From positions 307,768 through 371,767 of the forward strand of contig DASVPO010000012.1 of NCBI GenBank assembly GCA_036382855.1: a stretch of 64,000 nucleotides of DNA, written 5' to 3'. The position numbers and the translations under genes are program-made. Within the stretch, counting starts at the first letter, position 1; every line of letters starts with the position of its first letter. The DNA comes from DASVTR01 sp036382855 (lineage in GTDB: Bacteria > Acidobacteriota > Blastocatellia > Pyrinomonadales > Pyrinomonadaceae). The notes under the pieces were generated by a model that ran no database searches, was not told the origin of the DNA, and was given only the letters and a program-made list of their open reading frames with translations. Positions 34,818 through 43,025 of the stretch are shown piece by piece.

Positions 34818-37136
34818 ATGTCTAGCATCATTCGATTGGCAATTATCTTCGGTCTAATCTTCGCTCCCCTCGGCCCGGTTTTCGCTCAGGAGCAACAGCA
34901 GAGCGCAAAGCCGTCGGTCCCGGTGGTGACGGCCACGGCCAAAGGGCAGCAGGTTCGCTTCGCCGCTCTCGGTGAAGTTCAGCAAGTGCGGGTTGAAGTC
35001 TTCGACGCCACCGGGCAGAAGGTCTTCGATTCATCTTTCACGCAGGGCAATCTTTACGACTGGCAGTTAACAGACCAGCAGGGACAGCGCCTTGCCGACG
35101 GCTCGTATCTGTTTATCGTCACCGTCCGCGATTTCGCGCAGGCGTTGAGCCAGAAATACGGCAACGTCACACTGCAACAGCAGCAGATCGCCGTTGAACT
35201 AACAGGTCGCAAGCGTCTGCCTGAGGCGCAGGCAAGCGCGCTCGAAACAAATCGTCAGGCAGAGACGCAGTCGCTTGTAGATAGAGTCGGGGTTGAAGTG
35301 CCCGCGGCCGATAGCACAACGACTTCTTCAACGACCACTCCGGGCGGCAAGACCAACGAGTCGCAGACTAACTCGCCGCAGGAAGTCTCTGCGGTGGTCA
35401 ACGGCGCGGGCACAAGCAACAGGCTCACGAAGTGGGTTGACGGAACAGCCGGAACGCTCGGCGACTCTTCTATCATCGAGTCGGGCGGCAAAATCGGTAT
35501 CGGCACAAACACGCCGCCGCACATCTTCAGCGTGCGTAAGAACGGCGGCACGGCTGGCGTTCACGATTTCGGTGAACTCTTTGTTGACCGCGACGACCGC
35601 ACACGCTCTGCCTCTATGATTCTCGGCACGGGCGGGCAGTTGAAGTGGATTTTCGGGATGCCCTATCAGTCAGACGGCTTTCAGGTCTACGACCTGATCT
35701 CTAACCAGACGCGCTTCTTCGTCAATCCAGACAACGGCAACGTCGGCATCGGCACTCCGACGCCAACGCAGAAACTCGAAGTCGCTGGCAACATCAAACT
35801 GAGCGGCACTAACAGCAGCATTACATTCGCTGACGGCTCGACCATGAGCAGCGCCAGCGCCGGAAACGGAACGCCCTCCGGCATCAACATCGTCACGGCG
35901 ATTAACGACCCCTCGACAAACAACGTCATCGGTGAAAATCGTTTGTCTCCCAACCTCGTCAGGTTCGTTCCCGCCACGGAGCAACTCTCGGTTGGCGACG
36001 CTAACGGCACGGCTCCCATGATTAACCTGCGCGGCGGCTCGACCTGTTGCTCAGGCCCCGGCGGCCACACGCCCGCTTGGTTCAAGGTCTTCCAGAACGG
36101 CAGCTTCGTCGCCACCGGCAACCTCGGCATCGGCGTCTCCCCCATGCAAGGCAAGGGCTACCGAACCTCCTGGGACAGCTACAAGGGCGCGTTTCGCTCC
36201 GGCTACGCCGACAACGAGTGGGACGACGCCACCGTTGGCTTCTTCTCCTGGGCGGGCGGCAGCAACTCGACCGCCGAAGGTCTCTACGCGTTCGCCTTCG
36301 GCGACACAAACTTCGCACGCAGCACATCGAGCATCGCCTTTGGCAGCGGCAACGAAGTCAAAGGTGCGGCCGGATTCTCGGCGGGTGCTGGCAACCGCGT
36401 CTGCGACACCTACGGCGTCGCCTTCGGCAACAAGGCGCAGTCGGGCGGCCCGCTCATCAACGGCAAGTGCGACCCTGACACCTTCAACATTCGCGGCCTC
36501 GCTGCGGTCGCCATCGGCTACAACGTCACTGCCGACCAGGATCACACGACCGCGATGGGCAAATTCGCCACGAACAACGGCTTCACGGGCACGTTCATCT
36601 GGTCGGACGGCTCGGCCCAGCAGAGCGCAGACACCTTCCGCAACACGGCCAACAACGAGTTTGCCGCGCGCGCGACGGGCGGCTTCCGCTTCCGCACCAA
36701 CCTGACGGGCACGACCGGCTGCAACCTGCCCGCAGGCTCCGGCGTCTTCAACTGCACGTCGAGCCGCTACACGAAGGAGAACTTCCTGAACGTTAACGGC
36801 AACGACCTGCTCCTGAAACTGCGCAACATTCCCGTCACCACATGGAACTACATCTCCGAAGGTCGTCAGGTCCGGCACATGGGCCCAATGGCCGAAGACT
36901 TCTATCAGGCTTTCGGCCTTGGCGCGAACAACACTTCAATCGGCGTGCAGGACATCGCAGGCGTTAATCTGGCAGCCATCAAGGCGCTTGAGCAGCGCAC
37001 CGCAGAGCTACAGCAGAAGACATCGGAGGTCGAACAACTCCGCGCTGAAGTGAACGAACTGAAAGCTCAGTTTGAAGAGTTCAAACGCAGCCTTCAGGCG
37101 AACAATCAAGCGAGCCAGGGACAGCCACAGCAGTAA
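34818..37136 (+). CDS. Surface protein with C-terminal S74 intramolecular chaperone/peptidase domain
   Basis: 772 residues with a signal peptide (LAIIFGLIFAPLGPVFAQ). Residues 30-140 are an Ig-like beta domain with FlgD-type sequence. Then several GNVGIGTPTPTQKLEVAGNI repeats of the kind used in phage tail-fibre or spike proteins. The region around 480-600 has YadA head-like repeats (AFAFGDTNFARSTSSIAFGSG). The C-terminus has the S74 autocatalytic/chaperone domain: SSRYTKENFLNV, NIPVTTWNY, HMGPMAEDFYQAFGLG. It would trimerise and be exported as an adhesin-like fibre. An RBS (AAAGGTGG) precedes the ATG. Confidence 0.8.
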   Translation: MSSIIRLAIIFGLIFAPLGPVFAQEQQQSAKPSVPVVTATAKGQQVRFAALGEVQQVRVEVFDATGQKVFDSSFTQGNLYDWQLTDQQGQRLADGSYLFIVTVRDFAQALSQKYGNVTLQQQQIAVELTGRKRLPEAQASALETNRQAETQSLVDRVGVEVPAADSTTTSSTTTPGGKTNESQTNSPQEVSAVVNGAGTSNRLTKWVDGTAGTLGDSSIIESGGKIGIGTNTPPHIFSVRKNGGTAGVHDFGELFVDRDDRTRSASMILGTGGQLKWIFGMPYQSDGFQVYDLISNQTRFFVNPDNGNVGIGTPTPTQKLEVAGNIKLSGTNSSITFADGSTMSSASAGNGTPSGINIVTAINDPSTNNVIGENRLSPNLVRFVPATEQLSVGDANGTAPMINLRGGSTCCSGPGGHTPAWFKVFQNGSFVATGNLGIGVSPMQGKGYRTSWDSYKGAFRSGYADNEWDDATVGFFSWAGGSNSTAEGLYAFAFGDTNFARSTSSIAFGSGNEVKGAAGFSAGAGNRVCDTYGVAFGNKAQSGGPLINGKCDPDTFNIRGLAAVAIGYNVTADQDHTTAMGKFATNNGFTGTFIWSDGSAQQSADTFRNTANNEFAARATGGFRFRTNLTGTTGCNLPAGSGVFNCTSSRYTKENFLNVNGNDLLLKLRNIPVTTWNYISEGRQVRHMGPMAEDFYQAFGLGANNTSIGVQDIAGVNLAAIKALEQRTAELQQKTSEVEQLRAEVNELKAQFEEFKRSLQANNQASQGQPQQ

Positions 37137-37183
37137 AAGCGAAACGCAACGTCCTTCAAATTTTTGAAGGGATGTAAAACAGG

Positions 37184-37218
37184 AAAGCGGCGTGCTTCTC
37201 ACACGCCGCTTTTCTTTT
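37184..37218 (+). terminator. Rho-independent terminator
   Basis: A perfect 11-bp stem (AAAGCGGCGTG with CACGCCGCTTT) is followed by TTCTTTTAACTC. It ends the surface-protein transcript. Confidence 0.85.
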
Positions 37219-37242
37219 AACTCGCTACTAACTCGTTACAGC

Positions 37243-39564
37243 TTACGCACCTTTCACCTTGATGATGACCAGCGTTTGGTCGTCGTTGCGCTCCAGTGCG
37301 TCCGTCCAGGCGTCTATCTCGTCGAAGATGGCCTGTCGCAGTTCGTCTGCGCTGAGGTGGCGTTGATTAATGACGAGTTGCTTTAATCTCTGTGTCCCAT
37401 ACTCTTCCCCGGTCACGCGTTCGGCCTCGCTGATGCCGTCGGAATAAATGACCAGCACGTCGCCCGTTTGAAGGCGGGTTGAAACCTCTTCGTACTTGGC
37501 CCAATCGAAAGCGCCGACCATGATGCCGCCCGCCGTCAGTTCTTCAACGCGTCCGTCGGTAGCTCGCACTAAGAGCGGCGCATTGTGTCCGGCGTTCGTA
37601 TATCTGAGAGTCTGCGTCTCATCTTCGTAGAGCGCCAGAAAGAGCGTGGCGAAGCGATTGGCTTCGGTGCTCTGGCAGAGTTGACGGTTGATGTTGGTGG
37701 TCATGCGCGCCAGCGCTCCGTCAATCGCCTCATCAGCGACGGCGCGTGCGAGCGTGCTACTACTGCTGCTACTGCTGTCGCTGCTGCCAGCGCCGACTGC
37801 GGGAACGAATGCGGCGCGCTCTGTGATGTTGAGACGTTCTTCTGTGATGGTCGTCTGCGCGCGCAGCGCCGCCTGCAAATTTGACATCACGAGCGAGGCG
37901 GAGATTCCCTTGCCCGCGACATCGCCCAGAGCGACGGCGACGAGGCCCGGCGTGACTTCAATGTAGTCGTAATAATCTCCGGCGACGCCGCGCGCGGCCC
38001 TGCATTCGGCCGCAATCTCGACTGATGAAAGCGTTGGCACGCGGCGCGGGAACAGCTGTGCCTGCACTTCGGCTGCGATCTCAACCTCGCGTTCGAGTCG
38101 CTCGCGCTCGACGCGTTCGTGCAGCAGCGATTCTATGTTGGAAGACATGTCGTTGAAGGATTCGGCCAGTTCGCCCAGTTGGTCGCGGGAGGAGGCGCGA
38201 ACGCGATGAGAAAAGTCGCCGCGCTTGATAAACTCTGTCGCGCGGTAAAGCCTGTGCACAGTGCCTGTGACGGCGCGCGTCATCCAGACGGCTGCAAAGA
38301 GCGCCAGCAGTTCCAGCATCAGAAAAGCGAGGCCGACATATTTCAGCACCCAACGCCAGACTTCGCCCGGCTCGCCGCCGCCGAGAAGTTGCTTGCCCGC
38401 CAGAGACCATGACCAATCAAAGAGGAAAGCAAGCTTCGGCTTCGCCTCACCGCTCAGCCAGTTTCTCGATTCGAGGACGACGACGTAAAACTTGCCTTCG
38501 ATGGGTTCGCCAAACTGGTCCTGCTGGAAGCCCTGCTCCTTTCGTCTTTGAACGCGGCGCTCCTGTTCGGTCAGAGAGTCAGGCTCAGTCTGCCGTTGCG
38601 CAACTCCCTCATTGAGGCGCAAATGAAGACGAGCATGGTTTGTCGTGGGCCTCGGCGCTTTAAGAAAGTAAGGGCGAACGTTAATCCCTGTGCTCGCGCG
38701 ATACTGCTGAATCAGCGTGCGACTGATGGGCACGACCAGCAGCAACGTGAAAGGCTTGTCGCCCGTCGTGCCGCGCATCATAGAGCGAATGGATGGAGAG
38801 ATGAAGGTTTCCTCTTCGTCGTCGGGCGGCATGAAGGTCAGGCCGGTCCATTCTGCGCGCGGGCGCAGCCATTCCGGCAGGGGAGCACCGGCGGGCGTCT
38901 CGTCACTGCCGACGACGCTCAGGTTCTCGTCCTTGGGTTCGCTTGTGAGCGCGGCGAAGCTTTTGTGGCCGAGCGCGGCCTCAGTGTCTTCGGCCGAAGT
39001 CGCGCGCCAGATGGCGACGCGTGCGCCGGGCAGCGATGCCTGAAGCAGCGCCGTCCGCTCGTCGAGCCATGATTGAAGAGAGCGCGTGTCGTTCGTTGGC
39101 GGAAGCCTTGAGTAGGCATCAGCGAGCGCGCGTGCGTTGTCGCGCACTAAACGTTCGGTCGTATTAAACTGTGCGGCGACGATGCGCGACATCGCCTGAC
39201 TTGAGCCGCCGAATGCAGAGAGCATGCCCAGCAGAACGAAGAGCACAATCGGCGTCAGCCCGACGAACAGGTACGTGATAACGAGCCGCCGCCGCACGCG
39301 CCAGAGCAGGCGACGCTTTAACCAGAGCAAGCCCCTCCATCCGTAATAGACGAGCGCCGCAATGATGATGAAAGAGGTCAGGAAGTCGAGCCATCTTCCG
39401 ATGAAGTTTTCGCCGTAGAAGCCCGTCTCGTCGAGCAGCATACGCAGGACGAAGAGCATGGCGGCCGTCGCAGCCACACCCGGCATTATCCTTCGCAGCC
39501 ACACGCGCACGACCGCCATAGTCTTCATCAGCCTGAAAAATGCGGCCCGCATTCGCCTCTGCAT
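37243..39564 (-). CDS. HAMP-SpoIIE/RsbU-type serine phosphatase
   Basis: 773 residues with two N-terminal transmembrane helices (VAATAAMLFVLRMLL, FLTSFIIIAALVYYGW), then a large extracytoplasmic region, then a third membrane helix (VGLAFLMLELLALFAAVW), HAMP, and the PP2C/SpoIIE catalytic domain. Metal-binding motifs: GVAGDYYDYIEV and LGDVAGKGISASLV, and DVLVIYSDGISEAER. It probably dephosphorylates an anti-anti-sigma factor in a partner-switching module. No STAS or RsbW kinase is in the window. Confidence 0.9.
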   Translation of the reverse strand: MQRRMRAAFFRLMKTMAVVRVWLRRIMPGVAATAAMLFVLRMLLDETGFYGENFIGRWLDFLTSFIIIAALVYYGWRGLLWLKRRLLWRVRRRLVITYLFVGLTPIVLFVLLGMLSAFGGSSQAMSRIVAAQFNTTERLVRDNARALADAYSRLPPTNDTRSLQSWLDERTALLQASLPGARVAIWRATSAEDTEAALGHKSFAALTSEPKDENLSVVGSDETPAGAPLPEWLRPRAEWTGLTFMPPDDEEETFISPSIRSMMRGTTGDKPFTLLLVVPISRTLIQQYRASTGINVRPYFLKAPRPTTNHARLHLRLNEGVAQRQTEPDSLTEQERRVQRRKEQGFQQDQFGEPIEGKFYVVVLESRNWLSGEAKPKLAFLFDWSWSLAGKQLLGGGEPGEVWRWVLKYVGLAFLMLELLALFAAVWMTRAVTGTVHRLYRATEFIKRGDFSHRVRASSRDQLGELAESFNDMSSNIESLLHERVERERLEREVEIAAEVQAQLFPRRVPTLSSVEIAAECRAARGVAGDYYDYIEVTPGLVAVALGDVAGKGISASLVMSNLQAALRAQTTITEERLNITERAAFVPAVGAGSSDSSSSSSSTLARAVADEAIDGALARMTTNINRQLCQSTEANRFATLFLALYEDETQTLRYTNAGHNAPLLVRATDGRVEELTAGGIMVGAFDWAKYEEVSTRLQTGDVLVIYSDGISEAERVTGEEYGTQRLKQLVINQRHLSADELRQAIFDEIDAWTDALERNDDQTLVIIKVKGA

Positions 39565-39698
39565 AACGTCTATTTAACGATGAACGCGGCAGCGTGAACG
39601 ATGAAGTTAAAGGCAAGCTCTTAACGGTTCATCGTTCATCGCTGCTGCGTTTATCCTTTCCATTTCCCTTGCCTTACGCCGTTTGCGCGCGGCGTGTT
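39565..39698. repeat. Dispersed intergenic repeat, copy 2
   Basis: Inverted repeat: ACGCGGCAGCGTGAACGATG (left) and CATCGTTCATCGCTGCTGCG (right) flank a core with AGGCAAGCTCTTAACGGTTC at 39611-39630. The core matches copy 1 near 32108. The stem is long and AACGATG-rich. It lies between the RsbU-type and MFS genes, both on the minus strand. Confidence 0.65.
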
Positions 39699-41072
39699 TC
39701 ATCCGGCCGAGGCAAGGAGTGTTTCTTCCGTCTGTCCGGCCTCTTCCCGCTCGTGCTGAATCTGGCGGGGCAGGCGCAGTTTACCCCACGCGAAGAGCAC
39801 GAGCCAGATGAGGCCGGGGCTGGCCGACACGAGGCCGGAGATGATGGTCAGCGTGCGCGGCGTTATCGCGTGCAGCGACCATCCTGCGAAGGCGGTCGTC
39901 ACACTCATAATGAAGATTTCCGCAGCACGGTCGGTCGTCATCACGCGCCCGCGCAGGCGGTCCGGCAGGAGCCGCATCAACATCGTCTCCTGTAGAGCAA
40001 ACTCCATCCCGATGACCACACGCGAGAGAAAAAAGAGGACCGCGATTAACCACAAGGACGGCATCAACCCGCCGAGCGCAAACAACACGCCGTGGACGAC
40101 GAGTGTCCAGCCGATGAACGGAACGGTCACACCGCGCAACTCTACGTGTGCGCCGACGCGACGCGCCAGCAGCATGCCCAGAAACGCGCCCGCGCCGACG
40201 GCCGAGTACAGGACTGCGACGCCAGCGTCTCCCTGCAACCCGCCGCTTCCGGCGAAGACAACACCGCCGAGCCTATCGTAAATCAGGTTGCAAGCGCCGC
40301 CGCCGATGCCCCACATCACGTTGATTCCGATGATGGCCGCAACCAGCCGGTGGCTCGCGATGAAAGCCCAGCCTTCACGCAGGTCTTGCCAGAAAGACTG
40401 CCGCGCACGCCGCTCGCGCTCCACAGCAACAACCTGACACGCCAGAGCAGCAGGACTCTCAGCCGCGCTCTCGTCCTGCTTCATCTCTTGCTCGGGGATG
40501 AGCCAGATCGAGTAAGCCGAAACGAGGAAAGAAAGCGCGTTGATGACGAAGGCCGCCTGATAGCCGAAGCGCGCGGAGGCCCAGCCGCCGAGCGCCGCGC
40601 CCACGGACATCAGCAGAAAACGGGAAGAGAACATCAATGCGTTTCCGGCCAGAAGTCCTTCGTCGCCAGCTATGTTTGGCAGCGCGGCATTCTTCGCCGC
40701 CTCAAAGAAGGCGGACAAGAGTGTGGAGGCGACCGCGAAGACGTATGCAATCCATAAGTCTTCCGGCCCGCTGACGAGCAGAAAGCCGAGTGCGAAGACG
40801 GCCCTCAACAAGTCCGTCGCAATCATCACCGTCCGGCGCGACCAGCGGTCAGCAAACGCGCCCGCCAGCGGCGCAAACAGCGCGAACGGAACAAGGCGCA
40901 CGACCATCATCGTCGCAGTCGCTTCCGGCGCGGCCTGCGAGACCATGCGCACGAGTCCCAGCCCGGCAATGAAGTTGAACCAGTTGCCGAGTTCAGACAC
41001 CACCTGCCCCGCCAGCAATCGCCTGAACGAACGATTGCCGCGCACAAGCTGCATGTATGTTAACGAAGCCAT
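39699..41072 (-). CDS. MFS transporter
   Basis: 457 residues with twelve predicted transmembrane segments, from FIAGLGLVRMV near residue 30 to the final SGLVSASPGLIWLVLFAWG. Fits the MFS_3/EntS-like subfamily of exporters: an ALFAPLAGAFADRWSRRTVMI loop between helices 2 and 3 is the typical motif A, and helix 7 begins after a charged cytoplasmic loop rich in Arg/Glu. Substrate unknown. The following minus-strand gene is echA-like. Confidence 0.9.
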   Translation of the reverse strand: MASLTYMQLVRGNRSFRRLLAGQVVSELGNWFNFIAGLGLVRMVSQAAPEATATMMVVRLVPFALFAPLAGAFADRWSRRTVMIATDLLRAVFALGFLLVSGPEDLWIAYVFAVASTLLSAFFEAAKNAALPNIAGDEGLLAGNALMFSSRFLLMSVGAALGGWASARFGYQAAFVINALSFLVSAYSIWLIPEQEMKQDESAAESPAALACQVVAVERERRARQSFWQDLREGWAFIASHRLVAAIIGINVMWGIGGGACNLIYDRLGGVVFAGSGGLQGDAGVAVLYSAVGAGAFLGMLLARRVGAHVELRGVTVPFIGWTLVVHGVLFALGGLMPSLWLIAVLFFLSRVVIGMEFALQETMLMRLLPDRLRGRVMTTDRAAEIFIMSVTTAFAGWSLHAITPRTLTIISGLVSASPGLIWLVLFAWGKLRLPRQIQHEREEAGQTEETLLASAG

Positions 41073-41089
41073 GACTCACCTCAAGCGTG

Positions 41090-41245
41090 GGGGAAGAGGG
41101 GAAACGGGAAAAAGGGAAAGAGGTAAAAAGCGAAACGCTTGATTTCGATAGCGTGCTCTTTCATGCTTCCCTCTCTTCTCGTCTTACTGCTCTATCATTC
41201 GCTCTGCTTTTAACCTTTCACCGTTTTCCCTTTTACCCTTTTTCA
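41090..41245. repeat. Inverted repeat of GGGAAA-type words
   Basis: The left part (41090-41125) reads GGGAAGAGGGGAAACGGGAA with further AGGGAAAGAGG words. The right part (41210-41250) reads TTTCACCGTTTTCCCTTTTA and CCCTTTTTCACCCC. The arms can pair and are separated by about 90 bp of low-complexity pyrimidine-rich sequence. No gene is seen in it. Confidence 0.5.
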
Positions 41246-41253
41246 CCCCAACG

Positions 41254-41286
41254 AAAAGAGCCGCCGGATTCGAATCCGAGCGGCTC
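41254..41286 (-). terminator. Terminator after the enoyl-CoA hydratase gene
   Basis: On the minus strand GAGCCGC (41286-41280) pairs with GCGGCTC (41264-41258) around the inner palindrome GGATTCGAATCC, followed by TTTTCGTT. The structure is a near-perfect palindrome of about 29 bp. Confidence 0.8.
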
Positions 41287-41318
41287 GCAGCCTTTGAAGC
41301 TTTTGCGGCGGAAACGTT

Positions 41319-42116
41319 TTATCCGCCAGTGAAACGGGGTGGCCGTTTCTCTATGAAGGCTGCGACGCCCTCTCTGAAATCTTTTGTTTGTCCTGACTGA
41401 AGCTGCGCTCTGTGCTCCATTTCGAGTTGAGCGCTGTAATCGTTGGTCGCGCTCTGCTCAAGGAGTTCCTTAATGCGGCCAAGGGCGGCGGTCGGAGCGC
41501 TTGCCAGTTGCGCCGCAAGAGCGAGCGCGGCCGGCATCAACTCCGCTTCGGGGACGACGCGATTAATCATTCCCAGAGCGGCTGCACGCTCGGCGCTCAA
41601 CTGCTCGCCTGTCATCATCAACTCGGTCGCAACGCGCCACCCGACGAGACGAGGCAGAATGAACGTGCCGCCGCAATCGGGCGTCAGGCCGACTTTGACG
41701 AAAGCCTGATTGAAGCGTGCGCTTTCGGCCGCCAGCACGATGTCGCAGGCAAGGGCCAGATTGCAGCCGCCTCCCGAAGCGAAACCATTGACGGCGGCGA
41801 TGACGGGCAAAGGCGTTTGCCTGATGAGCAGGATGCACTCGTTGAGCAGACGCAGCGGCTCGTCGAAGAAAGCCTCGATTCTTCCTTCTCGCTCGGCCAT
41901 CTGCTGCATCTCTCGCAAATCGCCGCCCGCGCAGAACGCACGCCCCGCGCCCGTTATCACAACAGCACGCGCGCCCCGCTCGCGCGCTTCATTCAGGGCG
42001 CTGCGGAACTCCTGGCCCATCACGGTCGTCAGCGCGTTGAGCGCGTTGGGACGATTGAGAGTCAGCAGGGCGACGCGGTCGTCGCGGAGTTCGAGTTGGA
42101 TAGTTTCGTAGCTCAT
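41319..42116 (-). CDS. Enoyl-CoA hydratase/isomerase family protein (PaaG-like)
   Basis: 265 residues, crotonase fold. Oxyanion-hole motifs: GAGRAFCAGGDLREM and GFASGGGCNLALACDI. The acid/base region reads AFVKVGLTPDCGGTFILPRLVG, with an aspartate in the Pro-Asp-x-Gly-Gly position. That feature matches PaaG-type isomerases more than classical hydratases that use Glu there. The product could act in beta-oxidation or in aromatic (phenylacetate) degradation. No other fatty-acid or Paa gene is close. Confidence 0.85.
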   Translation of the reverse strand: MSYETIQLELRDDRVALLTLNRPNALNALTTVMGQEFRSALNEARERGARAVVITGAGRAFCAGGDLREMQQMAEREGRIEAFFDEPLRLLNECILLIRQTPLPVIAAVNGFASGGGCNLALACDIVLAAESARFNQAFVKVGLTPDCGGTFILPRLVGWRVATELMMTGEQLSAERAAALGMINRVVPEAELMPAALALAAQLASAPTAALGRIKELLEQSATNDYSAQLEMEHRAQLQSGQTKDFREGVAAFIEKRPPRFTGG

Positions 42117-42270
42117 CTACAAACAGAGAGGCGCAAGGGCGAAAGCAGTCTTAAAGGAGACACAGCGGCGGGCTGTTTCCTTCTTGGCTGACTTCGGCCT
42201 CCGGCCTGTCTACCTTCCTCGATGCTGTACGGAGGCGGCGCGTGATTTGTTCGCCGCAAAATGGCTTTTT

Positions 42271-42570
42271 CTATTGAGCGCGACTGGCGCTAAAGCATTC
42301 ACCACACAGTACGGGACGTCCCGTAGAAGGCTTGAAGGGGACGGTGTCGGTTTTACCACACTGGTCGCAGGTGATGTCGTAGCGCTGGCGCTCACCGCCG
42401 CCAGCACCGCGGCCACCGCCGCCGCCGCCAAAATTCGCGCGGCGCGCATCCCTGCATTGCTTGCATCGTTTCGGTTGGCTCAGATTGCGTTCCTGATAAT
42501 AGTCTTGCTCGCGCTCAGTAAAAGGAAAAGGATTTCCACACTCGGCGCAGATGATCTCTATGTCCGGCAT
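42271..42570 (-). CDS. Small zinc-ribbon protein with Gly-rich linker
   Basis: The ATG at 42570 gives 99 residues. Two treble/ribbon halves: CAECGNPF ... CKQC and CDQCGK ... CGEC, joined by a glycine-arginine-rich linker (FGGGGGGRGAGGG). The family is known as a probable zinc-ribbon/CxxC-x(n)-CxxC domain in bacteria. The arrangement suggests nucleic-acid binding. Function unknown. The longer reading frame starting at 42627 is not preferred. Confidence 0.7.
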   Translation of the reverse strand: MPDIEIICAECGNPFPFTEREQDYYQERNLSQPKRCKQCRDARRANFGGGGGGRGAGGGERQRYDITCDQCGKTDTVPFKPSTGRPVLCGECFSASRAQ

Positions 42571-42957
42571 GACCGTTTTCTCCCTGAGAAAGCAAAGGCG
42601 GGGCCGTCTGAGCTTCCTGTGTGCCAACGGGGAAGAGCGCTGTTCGGCTTCCTCGATTGAGACGGCCTACAGCTTTCGCCAACCAATGGGCAATGAGCGA
42701 AAGCCTGAGCCGTTGCCTCAAAGGGTCTCGACAACTGATGCAACTGGCCCGCGTCTCGAGACCTTTTTGAGTGGCTGAAAGTTTACCGCACGGCTGCGCA
42801 AGTGTACAGGAATAATTTGAGACAGAAAAAGAACATTTACAGGAAGCGCGGTCTTTTAACGACTCATCAAGCGACGTTTGCACCAAGCTGCAAGACGAGA
42901 CGGACGAAAGTGAGGCTCTTTATAAGAAAACGCGCCCTCTGATAATGAAATAACCGA

Positions 42958-42995
42958 AGAGGGCCGCTCACTCTCGCGAGAATGAGCGGCCCTCT
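42958..42995. terminator. Terminator beyond the M4 peptidase gene
   Basis: A perfect 13-bp inverted repeat (AGAGGGCCGCTCA at 42958-42970, TGAGCGGCCCTCT at 42983-42995) lies 31 bp beyond the stop of the minus-strand peptidase gene. On the minus strand it is followed by TCGGTTATTTC. The rest of the 455-bp gap (42571-43025) shows no convincing gene. Confidence 0.75.
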
Positions 42996-43025
42996 CCGTT
43001 TGTGGCGTAAAGCTCCTGTTAGAGC

